A DNA stretch of 64,000 bases from Verrucomicrobiaceae bacterium (lineage in GTDB: Bacteria > Verrucomicrobiota > Verrucomicrobiia > Verrucomicrobiales > Verrucomicrobiaceae). The notes beneath the pieces are model-generated. The model was not told the origin of the DNA and did not search any database. It worked only from the letters and a program-made list of their open reading frames with translations. Position 1 is the first letter of the stretch, and every line of letters begins with the position of its first letter. Below are positions 1 through 9,300 of the stretch, piece by piece. The stretch is from contig JAEUHK010000091.1 in the NCBI GenBank assembly GCA_016795465.1, positions 1 to 64,000 on the forward strand, written 5' to 3'. The position numbers were made by a program, and so were the translations under genes.

Positions 1-3000
1 GGCATGAATGATGTCGAGAGCATCCTGCCCTCCGCGATGATCATCAGCACGAAGGTGGTGGACTGGTTGACGAAAAATGTGGAGCTGGATGCCAGCGAGG
101 CGACCTGGGACTACGCACGCTATTATCAAAAACCGGGCTGGCTCGGCTCGGTGGATGGCGATTGGTCCAAAGTGGAAAACTGGGGCGCGGAAGGCCGTCC
201 GGGTGGTGGCATGGCGGCGGTGTTTAACATGCCGAGCACGAACACGAGCGTCACGGTGCCGGTGGATCAGAGTTTGCAGACGCTGAGCTTCGATGGGGCC
301 ACGACTCCGGCTTACAGCTTCAGCGGCAGCGGTGCCTTGCGACTCGGTGAGGCAGCGGCGGGCGATACGACGGTCACGCATGGCGGCATTCTTTTAAACA
401 GCGAGGTGGCGGTGAATCACACCTTCGGCGTGCCCATCGTGGCGTTGAAGTCGCTGCAGTTTGCCAATCTGAGCCGCAAGGCCGGCGGTGTGCTCACGCT
501 GAATGGCTTAATCACCGGTAGCGGCACGCAGGACGTGGAGTTCATCACCGCGATGCCGGGCATCGGTGCGACCACGCTGGGCCAGATCGTGCTCGGTCAG
601 GCCATCGGCACGGGCATTCGCGATGTGACGAAGGCGGGCGATGCGACCTTTGTTTTGCCTGCGAACAGCCTGCACAGTGGCAAGACGGCCATCGCTCGCG
701 GCGGTCTGAGCATTGCCAATCTGAGTGCTCTCGGCACGTCGAGCACGGAGCCGCTCGTGTTTCGTCCGAACACGCGGCACAGCGAGACGTATCGGCCTCG
801 TTTCATCTACACCGGACCTGCGGGCAGCACGAGCAGGCCCGTCGCTTTCACCGGTTACTCGGCAGATGGCATCATCGAGGCCTCTGGCAGCGGCGCTTTG
901 ACCTGGACGGGCGATGTGGTCATCACACCGAAGACGAGCGATCCAGGTCGCAAACCCTCGGCGAATGCTTTTCTCACGCTCGGCGGCACGAACACGAGCG
1001 ACAACACCTTCGCAGGTCAAATCAGCGATGCGGGCGTGAGCGTGACCTATGACAGCGTGACCACGCCAGTGACGCTGACGGTCAACAAGGCCAACGCAGG
1101 CACCTGGGTGCTCATGGGCACGAACAGCACCAAAGGCACGCTCTCGGTGAATGGCGGCAGGCTCTTCATCGGCAGCGGCACGAGCGGGAGCTTCGATGCG
1201 CCAAGTGTGAGCGTGAGCGGCGGCGCGGAGATCGGCTTTGGTCGCGATGATGCGGCGAGCTTTGACAAGGTCATCAGCGGCACTGGTGGCCTGCGCAAAC
1301 GTGGCGCGGGCATGCTCACGCTCGGTGGCGATCACACCTTCACCGGCAGCGCCACGGTGGAAGCCGGTGCTTTGAATCTCACCGGCAGTCTAGCCAGCGG
1401 CGGCACACTCAGCGTCACGGCCAACGGCACGCTGAGAGGCAGCGGCACCAGTGCAAAGAACGCCAGCATCACCGGGACGCTCGTCGCCTCGCCGCTGACT
1501 TTCACCGGAACGCTCTCGCATGGCAGCACGAGCAAACTGCAGGCGAGCTTCACCGCGAACAACGGCACCAGCGTGGGCACCATCACGGCTGGAGCCATCA
1601 CAGTGACAAGCGGTGCCAAAGTGGATGTCGCGCTCAACACAGGCACCGCCAATCTCGCTGCGAGCTACTGGCGCACCGCGCGAACGATCCCGCTCATGAC
1701 GATGACGTCACGCAGCGGCTCCTTTACGCTCGGCACCGTCACCAACGACAGCGCGGGCAATGCGGTGGCGACTTATGGTGCCTTCACGCTGCAACACACC
1801 GCCACGGCGGTGAATCTCGTTTGGACACCGATCCCCGGCTTCCCCGTGATCGACGATCCGACGGTCAGCATCACCTCACCGATGGTCACGACAGTCGCTT
1901 TGCCCGATATCGCGACCTCGCTGCGCCTCACGGCGAACGTCGGTGGCAATGCCGCGATCAACTGGTCGCTCGTCAACGGACCTGGCACGGCCATGTTTGG
2001 CAACGCGAGCACCAGCGACACGAGCGTGAGCTTCAGCGTTGCGGGTCGCTATGTGATCCGCGTCACGGCATCGAATGCACTCGGCAGCGTGACGCAGGAC
2101 ATCACGGTAGATGTCGCGCCGCCTTCGAGCATTGCTTTGCGCCAGGGTGTGAATGGCTACACGCACGACGCGACCTTCATCCGCGCCGACACGACGACTT
2201 GGAACAGCGGCGCGCGAGATCAAATGCTCGTCGGCAAGACCAGCTCGGCATTTCGTGCCCTGCTGAGTTTTGGCCTAGGCTCCGTGCCCTCGATCTACAC
2301 GATCAGCGGTGCCCAGCTCGATGTGTGGACCGATTTTGCCGCTACCGGCACGGTGCAGACACTGGAACTGCGTTCGCTGACTCGCGGCTTCATCGAAGGC
2401 ACCGGCAACGGCAGCGTGGCCACGAACGGCGTCGGCACCGGGGCCGATTGGGCCACGCATGATGGCACCACGGCCTGGAGCACGGCGGGCGGCGATTTCA
2501 GCAGCACCGTGCTCGCCAGCGTGCCCGGCTTCAATGCCGCCACGACGATCAACACGCAGCAAACCTTCGCCAGCAGCCCCGCGATGATCGACGCCGTGAC
2601 CACCGCCATCACCAACGGCACGCCCTTGAACCTCACGATCCTCTCGCCGCTCACCGAAGCCGGTGCCGCGAACAACTTCACGCGATTCTCCAGCGATGAC
2701 GGCACCACCGTTGCTCGTCGCCCGCAGCTCACGATCAACTTCACGCACAACCTGCTCTCTACGGTGAATCCCGGCACCGCTCCCAGCGCCACCGTCGGCA
2801 CGGACATCCCGCTCTCCGGCTCGACCACCAACGCGCTGTCATCCGCCTGGAGACTCGTCAGCGGCCCCGGCCAAGTTTGGCTCATCAATCCCACCACGAT
2901 CAAATTCAGCTCCCCGGGCGTGCATGTGCTGCGCCTCTCCGGCACGAACGCCAACGGCGAATCCAGCCGCACCCTCAGTGTGAGCGTCACCGGCTCTGCC

Positions 3001-3381
3001 ATGACACCCATCGGGATCTGGCGGCAAAACAGTTTCGGCAATCATGTGAACTCCGGCAACGGACTCGACACCGCCGACACGGACGGCGATGGCAGCACGA
3101 ACCTCCTCGAATACGCCACCGCGATGAATCCCGCCACCGGCGACCCGGTGCCCATGAGCGCCGAAAAAGCCGGCAGCGTGCTCGAATACACCTACACGAA
3201 GAACAAAGCCGCCACCGATGTGACCTTCACCGTCGAATGGAGCGATGATTTCACGACTTGGAGCACCGCAGGCGTCTCCAGCGCTGTTTTGAGCGACAAC
3301 GGCACCACGCAGCAAATCAAGGCCACCATGCCCGCCGGAGCGAACGGACGGCGGTTTGTGCGGCTGCGGGTCACCCGCTGA
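1..3381 (+). CDS. Giant secreted beta-strand repeat / DNRLRE-domain protein, 5' end cut by window edge
   Basis: The reading frame is already open at base 1, so the ATG at 4 is probably not the true start and no signal peptide is visible. Roughly the first 620 residues are Gly/Ser/Thr-rich repeats of the autotransporter-associated beta-strand type (recurring TLGG, GTNT and FTG turns). A PKD/Ig-like segment follows at about 630-705. A DNRLRE-type beta-sandwich spans about 706-925 (typical features are its start near SIALRQG and a C-terminal RPQLTINF strand). A second Ig-like segment comes next, and then a motif with DTADTDGDG followed by NLLEYA that is common at the C-terminus of verrucomicrobial surface proteins. 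No PEP-CTERM tail is present. It is probably an exported adhesive or structural surface protein; the role is inference. The ECF sigma gene starts 47 bp downstream. Confidence 0.8.
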   Translation, partial: GMNDVESILPSAMIISTKVVDWLTKNVELDASEATWDYARYYQKPGWLGSVDGDWSKVENWGAEGRPGGGMAAVFNMPSTNTSVTVPVDQSLQTLSFDGATTPAYSFSGSGALRLGEAAAGDTTVTHGGILLNSEVAVNHTFGVPIVALKSLQFANLSRKAGGVLTLNGLITGSGTQDVEFITAMPGIGATTLGQIVLGQAIGTGIRDVTKAGDATFVLPANSLHSGKTAIARGGLSIANLSALGTSSTEPLVFRPNTRHSETYRPRFIYTGPAGSTSRPVAFTGYSADGIIEASGSGALTWTGDVVITPKTSDPGRKPSANAFLTLGGTNTSDNTFAGQISDAGVSVTYDSVTTPVTLTVNKANAGTWVLMGTNSTKGTLSVNGGRLFIGSGTSGSFDAPSVSVSGGAEIGFGRDDAASFDKVISGTGGLRKRGAGMLTLGGDHTFTGSATVEAGALNLTGSLASGGTLSVTANGTLRGSGTSAKNASITGTLVASPLTFTGTLSHGSTSKLQASFTANNGTSVGTITAGAITVTSGAKVDVALNTGTANLAASYWRTARTIPLMTMTSRSGSFTLGTVTNDSAGNAVATYGAFTLQHTATAVNLVWTPIPGFPVIDDPTVSITSPMVTTVALPDIATSLRLTANVGGNAAINWSLVNGPGTAMFGNASTSDTSVSFSVAGRYVIRVTASNALGSVTQDITVDVAPPSSIALRQGVNGYTHDATFIRADTTTWNSGARDQMLVGKTSSAFRALLSFGLGSVPSIYTISGAQLDVWTDFAATGTVQTLELRSLTRGFIEGTGNGSVATNGVGTGADWATHDGTTAWSTAGGDFSSTVLASVPGFNAATTINTQQTFASSPAMIDAVTTAITNGTPLNLTILSPLTEAGAANNFTRFSSDDGTTVARRPQLTINFTHNLLSTVNPGTAPSATVGTDIPLSGSTTNALSSAWRLVSGPGQVWLINPTTIKFSSPGVHVLRLSGTNANGESSRTLSVSVTGSAMTPIGIWRQNSFGNHVNSGNGLDTADTDGDGSTNLLEYATAMNPATGDPVPMSAEKAGSVLEYTYTKNKAATDVTFTVEWSDDFTTWSTAGVSSAVLSDNGTTQQIKATMPAGANGRRFVRLRVTR

Positions 3382-3428
3382 AAAACAGTGTCCGGTTTGG
3401 CGACCTCGTGCGAGATAGTCGGAACCGC

Positions 3429-3962
3429 ATGAACATCGCCGAAACCCACGCCGCGCAGGTTTTCCTCGCCCATCACGACTTTGTGAAGGGCGTGGCGCTC
3501 AAGTATGCTCCCTGGCCGGGGCTGATGGAGGACATCACGCAGCAGGTCTTCCTCGAATTCATGGCGAAGGAGTCGAAATGGGACCTCAGCAGCGATGCGC
3601 GGCCGCTTTTGGCGACGATGACGCGCCACATCGCCATGCGGCTGTGGCGGGAGCGCACGCGGCAGCAGCCGGACGTGGTGCAAAAGCTCGCTGATCACAT
3701 CCGCCAGTTCGCGGAGGAGCGCGAGACGCCGCCGCGCTACGAGGACGAGGTCCGCGTGCTGCGCACCTGCCTGCAAAAACTGCCGCAAAAGAGCCGCGAG
3801 CTCGTGGAGCTCTATTATTACGACGATGTCGGCACGCCGCAGATCGCCGAGCAGATCCAGATGAAGGCCGACACCGTCTGCCGCGCCCTCTCCCGCGTGC
3901 GGGAAAAGCTGCGCGAGTGCATCGAACAAAACCTCAACCAAGGAGGCCACGCCCATGCCTGA
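3429..3962 (+). CDS. ECF-type RNA polymerase sigma factor
   Basis: The 177-residue product has sigma-70 region 2 near residues 10-75 (YAPWPGLMEDITQQVFLEF, then a WRERTRQ turn) and a region 4 helix-turn-helix near 115-165 (LPQKSRELVELYYYDD and IAEQIQMKADTVCRALSRVREKL). Length and two-domain layout fit the planctomycete/verrucomicrobial ECF group. I chose the ATG at 3429 because the frame upstream overlaps the previous gene and has no sigma homology. The stop overlaps the next gene by 8 bp, with an AGGAGG ribosome site at 3941-3946 inside this gene, so the two are translationally coupled. The FecR-like partner is presumably its membrane regulator, by analogy with sigma/FecR pairs. Confidence 0.93.
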   Translation: MNIAETHAAQVFLAHHDFVKGVALKYAPWPGLMEDITQQVFLEFMAKESKWDLSSDARPLLATMTRHIAMRLWRERTRQQPDVVQKLADHIRQFAEERETPPRYEDEVRVLRTCLQKLPQKSRELVELYYYDDVGTPQIAEQIQMKADTVCRALSRVREKLRECIEQNLNQGGHAHA

Positions 3963-5466
3963 CGCCGACACGCTCATCCAACACTACCTCGAAGGCACGC
4001 TCACCGATGCGGAGGCGGAGGAACTGCACACGCTGTTGCAAAACGAGCCGCAACTCGGCTCCAAACTGCTTCAGCACTTCGAAATGGACGCGATGCTCCG
4101 CGCCACGAAGCCGCTCGCCGTGCCTGGAAAGGTCATCCAGCCCGCGTTGGTGCCGCGACGCCGCTTCACCTTTGCCACCGTCACCACCGTCGCGGCGATG
4201 GCAGCCTGCATCACGCTCATGGGAGCGTGGTTGGCCATGTCGTGGCTGCAAAGTGATGAGGAAGACACGACGGCCTCCGTCGCGGTGCTCACGCGTGGCG
4301 TGAATCTCGAATGGGAATCCGCCGCCATCGCGCCGGGCACGCCGCTTTCACCCGGATTGCTCAAACTGAAGTCCGGCATCGCGCAGATCGAGTTTTATCA
4401 AGGTGCCCGCGTTTTGATCGAAGGTCCCGCCGAGCTTCAGCTCATCTCGAGCGGCGAGGCCACCTGCACGCGTGGCAAGCTCAGCGCCAATGTGCCGCCA
4501 CAGGCGAAAGGTTTCCGCATCAACACGCCCAAAGGCACCATCGTCGATCTCGGCACCGAGTTCGGCCTCGATGTCAGCGATGCGAGCGCCGAGGTCCACG
4601 TCTTCAAAGGCGAGGTCGAGCTGCATCAGGCCGCCGAGTCGATGAAGTCGCTCAAAGAAGGTCAAGCGATGGCCTTCGCCGCGAAAGCGCAACCGCTCGC
4701 CGCGAATGCCTCCAGCTTTGCCTCGCTGAACGAGATCAATGTCCGCACCGCCTTGTCCGATCGCTCGCAATTTGAACGCTGGCAGGCTCAAAGTGCCCTT
4801 TTGAAGAACGATCCGAGCCTGAAGCTCCATTTCGATTTCCAGGACGACGAAGCCGCCCGCTCGCTGAGCAATCGCGCCGCTCAAGGCGAGGACGGCAGCA
4901 TCGTCGGTGCCTCGTGGACCACCGGCCGCTGGCCTGGAAAAGGAGCGCTTGAGTTTCGGCATGTGAGTGACCGTGCCCGTCTCAGCGCCCCGGCTGAAGT
5001 CAAAGCTCTCACCATGGCCATGTGGGTGCGCATCAGCGGTCTCGACCGCGCCTTCAACTCGCTCTTCATGTCGGAAGGCTGGGGCGATCGCAAAATCCAC
5101 TGGCAGATCACGCATGACGGCAGGATTCGCCTCGGTATTGCCGGCATGCCGGGCAAGAACCATCAAGACTGCGACACCGAGGTCTTTTTCACCCCCGAGC
5201 GCTTCGGCCGCTGGATGCACCTCGCGGTCGTTTTCGATCCGCAGAGCAAAGAAGTGCGTCATTACGCCAACGGCTCGCTTTTGGCCAAAATCGCTCTCAA
5301 AGACCCGTCGCCGCTCAAACCCGGCATCGCCGAACTCGGCAACTGGAACGACCGCCGCTCCATCGGCAATGGCATCGCCATCCGCCACCTCAGCGGCACG
5401 ATGGACGAGTTCGCGCTGTGGGACCGCGTGCTGAGCGAGGCGGAGATCAGGGGCATGGCGAAGTGA
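3955..5466 (+). CDS. FecR-domain membrane protein with C-terminal LamG domain (putative anti-sigma factor)
   Basis: The N-terminal 50 residues resemble an anti-sigma cytoplasmic domain (LIQHYLEGTLTDAEAEELH). One membrane helix lies at about 73-97 (TFATVTTVAAMAACITLMGA). A periplasmic FecR domain follows at about 105-250, with the typical INTPKGTIVDLGTEFGLDV stretch and a VFKGEVELH strand. Residues 285-500 form a concanavalin-like LamG domain (LTMAMWVRISG; closing with GTMDEFALWDRVLSEAEIRG). Such FecR-LamG fusions are familiar in Planctomycetes and Verrucomicrobia. Coupling to the upstream ECF gene indicates a sigma/anti-sigma pair that may sense a carbohydrate or surface ligand through LamG; the ligand is unknown. 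Confidence 0.9.
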   Translation: MPDADTLIQHYLEGTLTDAEAEELHTLLQNEPQLGSKLLQHFEMDAMLRATKPLAVPGKVIQPALVPRRRFTFATVTTVAAMAACITLMGAWLAMSWLQSDEEDTTASVAVLTRGVNLEWESAAIAPGTPLSPGLLKLKSGIAQIEFYQGARVLIEGPAELQLISSGEATCTRGKLSANVPPQAKGFRINTPKGTIVDLGTEFGLDVSDASAEVHVFKGEVELHQAAESMKSLKEGQAMAFAAKAQPLAANASSFASLNEINVRTALSDRSQFERWQAQSALLKNDPSLKLHFDFQDDEAARSLSNRAAQGEDGSIVGASWTTGRWPGKGALEFRHVSDRARLSAPAEVKALTMAMWVRISGLDRAFNSLFMSEGWGDRKIHWQITHDGRIRLGIAGMPGKNHQDCDTEVFFTPERFGRWMHLAVVFDPQSKEVRHYANGSLLAKIALKDPSPLKPGIAELGNWNDRRSIGNGIAIRHLSGTMDEFALWDRVLSEAEIRGMAK

Positions 5467-5474
5467 TGACCGCA

Positions 5475-6330
5475 TTGACCTTGATGACGTCATTGACGTC
5501 AAATCGGCCGCAGTCCTTTGCAGTCCGGATACGCTGAGCAGCCCCAAAAATCCCCTTTCGCGGACTTTCGGCGGCGCATGGGCTTTTCGCACTGCGGGCA
5601 GCTCGGAGCAGGTGCGGCGTTGCGTTGTTCCTCGCGGGCTTCGAGCCTTCGGGCCGTCAGGCGTTCGCTGAAGCCGCCGGTTTGCTCAAAGGCCTCGCCT
5701 TGCGCGGCGATCTGGCTTTTGAGCATGTTCAGCGCTCGTCCGAGGATGATCAGCATCGCATTCGCCACCACCACGGGGTCGGCGGCATCCAGCCAGCGGG
5801 CGTATTTGCGTCGCTGCTCCAGCGCATGCTTCGCGGACTCGTGGACCATGTCGTCGGAAAACGCCGCCGCGTCCAAAGAGATGGCGCTCACCGCCTTCGC
5901 CTCGGCTGAATGAACCGACCACGGCAGCTCGCCGCGATCCAGAATGAACATCTCGTAGTCACCGCGCAATTCGCTGAGGCTGGCGCGGGCCACGTCTGTG
6001 AGTTTCATCTCCGTGTCCTTCGAGGTCGAGGAGCGCTCCGAGCCTTCGATGATGTTCTGGCGGCCACTTCGCGCCGCCTGGGTCATTTGGTCGTATTGGC
6101 GGCCTTTCGGGTCGTAGAATTTGTCATCGGCCTCGCGGTGGTCATGCGTCAAAAAGCGGCGGCAGAAACGCAGCGTCTCGAGCTGCACGATGGTGGCCAG
6201 CGTGAACGAATGCAGCCTCCGAAAGCCACCGTGTTTGTCGAAGAGTTGTTGAGGCATAGGCGCGTGTGACGGAATTGACCTTGTTGACCTTAATGACCGT
6301 CAATCCGGTCAACAACGTCATCAAGGTCAA
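5475..6330. mobile_element. Putative single-gene islet bracketed by inverted repeats (four-helix-bundle cargo)
   Basis: A 23-bp sequence starting TTGACCTTGATGACG at 5475-5497 recurs in inverted orientation at 6308-6330, matching at 21 of 23 positions by eye. The only gene between is the minus-strand four-helix-bundle gene. Additional TTGACCTT and GTCAA motifs cluster inside the right end (about 6275-6310). No target-site duplication is obvious and no transposase is present. Calling it mobile is inference. Confidence 0.45.
5499..6257 (-). CDS. Four-helix-bundle 'suffix' domain protein with C-terminal zinc ribbon
   Basis: The 252-residue product has a helical region (about 30-200) matching the four-helix-bundle suffix type: motif DPKGRQYDQMTQAARSGRQN, then IIEGSERSSTSK and LTDVARASLSELRGDYEMFI. 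The last 35 residues are a topoisomerase-type zinc ribbon (CPQCEKPMRRR, then GCSAYPDC) with four cysteines. These proteins are relatives of the 23S rRNA intervening-sequence proteins and are scattered as single genes in many genomes; their biochemical role is not established. The gene is opposite in strand to both neighbours and lies between inverted repeats, which fits late insertion. Confidence 0.85.
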   Translation of the reverse strand: MPQQLFDKHGGFRRLHSFTLATIVQLETLRFCRRFLTHDHREADDKFYDPKGRQYDQMTQAARSGRQNIIEGSERSSTSKDTEMKLTDVARASLSELRGDYEMFILDRGELPWSVHSAEAKAVSAISLDAAAFSDDMVHESAKHALEQRRKYARWLDAADPVVVANAMLIILGRALNMLKSQIAAQGEAFEQTGGFSERLTARRLEAREEQRNAAPAPSCPQCEKPMRRRKSAKGDFWGCSAYPDCKGLRPI

Positions 6331-6391
6331 ACACCGAATCACCCTTTTCCTCGCAAAAACACGAGGCTATCACACGACTCTACAGCCCCGC

Positions 6392-9300
6392 ATGAAATCC
6401 CTCCTTGCTCTCGCTTTCCTCACCACGGCCGCATTCGGCCAGCCGCGTGACATTTTTGACTACACCGGCCAAAACAACGCACCGGCGGGCACGAAGAGGC
6501 TCGTTTTCATCGCGGCGAAGGGGACGCATGGGGGCGGTGGGCAGCATGAGTTCCTCGCGGGGGCATCGTATCTGGCGCGGCGCATCAATGAAACGTATCC
6601 GCAGGCTTTTGCGGTGGTGTATCCAGACAGCAATTGGCCCAAAGACCTCACGAAGGCGGATGCGATCATCGTGCTGCTGAATCACGGCGGTCGGGCGGCG
6701 GAGGACGCGAACATCAAGGCGGCCTGTGGTCGCGGGGCGGGCTTCGCGGCGATTCATTATGGCGTGGAGGCGAAGATCGGCTCGCAGGGCAAGAACTACC
6801 TCGACTGGATGGGTGGCTTCTTTGAGACGTTTTACTCGGTGAACCCGACATGGGAGGCGAGCGTGCAGCCGGGCCAGCATCCGGTGGCGAATGGCGTGAA
6901 GGCCTTCTCCGCGAAGGATGAATGGTATTACCACATGCGCTTCGTGCCGGAGATGAAGGGCGTGACGCCGGTGCTCAGCGCCATCGCGCCGCTGAACACG
7001 GTGAAGTTTAAGGAAGGCGACAAGCCGAGTCCGCACGGCGGCAATCCGCACGTGCTGGCCGATGTGAAAGCGGGCAGGCCACAGCATCTCGCGTGGGCCT
7101 TTGATCGGCCGAAAGGCGGTCGCGGCTTCGGCTTCACGGGCTTCCACTTCTTTGCAAACATGACGAACGACAGCTTCCGCACGACGATGCTGAACGGCGT
7201 GGCCTGGGTGGCCGGTTTGGAGATTCCGGCGAGCGGCATTGCGTCGAAAACACCGACGCAGGCCGAGCTCGATGCGTTGATGGCCGAGGCGCATGGTCCA
7301 AAAGTCGCGAAGCCTGCGGGCACGGCGAAACCGGTCTTTGAAACACCGGCGCTGACCTCCACGAGCACGCCGCGGCTGGTCATCATCGACGTGCCGCTGA
7401 AGGACGCGAAGGAGCTGTATCTCGTCGTTTCCGATGAAGGCTCGAAGAGCTGCGATTGGTCGAACTGGATCGAGCCGCGGCTCATCATGGCCGATGGATC
7501 GGTGAAGGATCTCACCACGCTGAAGTGGAAGGGCGATGACGCGGGCTTTGGCCGCACACGCATCGGCACGAATCACACCGGCAAGCCGATGCTCGTGGAC
7601 AAGCAGACCTACACGAACGGCATCGGCACGCATGCGCCCTCGGCCATCGCGTATGACTTGCCTGCGGGCGTGGCACGTTTCACTGCAAAGGTGGCCATCG
7701 ACGATGGCGGCATGATTCGCGCTGGAAAGCCGAGCGATGCGAAGGTGAAGTTCCAGGTTTACACCGCGCTGCCTGCCACGCCGGAGGCGAAGGCCGCGGC
7801 GAATCCACCGAACTTCAGCGAAGGCCCGCCGCAGGTGCCGGTGGAGCTTTTCACCGTGCCGGAGGGCCTCGAAGTGACGCTGTGGGCCACCTCGCCGATG
7901 CTTTTCAATCCGACGAACATCGACTTCGATGCGCAGGGTCGGCTTTATGTCGCGGAAGGCGTGAACTATCGCGGCAAAGGCGGACGCCGCAAAGAAGGCG
8001 ACCGCATTGTCGTGCTCGAAGACACCGATCACGATGGCAAGGCGGACAAGAGCAGCGTCTTCGTGCAGGAGCTCGCGCTCGCGTCGCCGCTCGGTGTCGC
8101 GGTGATCGATGGCAAGATCGTCGTGTCGCAGCCTCCGGACCTGCTCGTGTATTCGGATGCCGATGGCGATTTGAAGCCGGAGAAGCGCGAGGTGCTGCTC
8201 ACGGGCTTCAATGGTCGCCAGCACGATCACAGCCTGCACAGCGTCACCGCCGGGCCGGACGGGCAGTGGTATTTCAATCAAGGCAACACCGGCGCCGAGT
8301 TCACCGACCGCAGCGGCAAGACCTTCCGCATGGGCAGTCCGTATCAGCTCCAAAACATCGCCGGCATGAAGAGCGATGACGGCCATGTGTGGATCGGTGG
8401 CTTCAGCGTGCGCATGAATCCCGATGGCACGAACGTGAACATCATCGGGCACAACTACCGCAACAGCTACGAGCAGGCGCTCACCAGCTACGGCGATCTG
8501 TTTCAAAGCGACAACGATGACCCGCCCGCCTGCCGTGTGACGCATGTGCTGGAGGGCGGCAATGCCGGATTCGCCAGCGCCGATGGTCAGCGCAGTTGGG
8601 GTGCGGACAAACGCCCCGGTCAGGACACACCGACCGCCGAGTGGCGTCAGGAAGACCCCGGCACGATGCCCGCGGGTGATGTCTATGGCGGCGGATCGCC
8701 CACCGGCGTGGCCTTTTATGAAAATGGCGCTCTCGGTGGAAAATGGCGCGGCCTGCTCCTCGCGTGCGAGGCGGGCAAGAACGTGATTTTCGGCTACCAG
8801 CCGCAACCCGACGGCGCGGGCTTCAAACTCGAGCGCATGGACTTCATGACGTCGAACAAGGAGAAGCAGTGGGCCGGCAGCGACTTCCTCGGCGGCAAGG
8901 AAACCAACGAGCTCAAAACCAAATTCCGCCCCAGTGATGTCTGCGTGGGCCCCGATGGCGCTTTGTATGTCGCCGACTGGTTTGACGCCCGCGTCGGTGG
9001 TCACGGCACGCGTGACGACGGCTTCACCGGAGCCATCTACCGCATCGCGCCGAAGGGCTTCAAGAGCGTGGTGCCGAAGCTCGATCTGAACACCGTCGAA
9101 GGCCAGATCGCCGCGTTGAAAAGCCCCGCCGTGAACGTGCGCAACAGCGGCTTCACCCGCCTGAAAGCCGCCGGAGCCAAAGCCGTGCCTGCCGTGGCCG
9201 CTTTGCTCGATGATCGTGATTCTTTCATCGCGGCGCGTGCGGTGTGGCTGCTCGCACAGATGGGCGACGAAGGCATCGCGAAGGTGAAACCCTTGCTGGA

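Noticed and set aside
508..1335. Long minus-strand open frame opposite the first gene
   Set aside because: The composition is a mirror of the Gly/Ser/Thr-rich repeats on the plus strand (Arg/Ala/His-rich), with no motif. It is a shadow frame.
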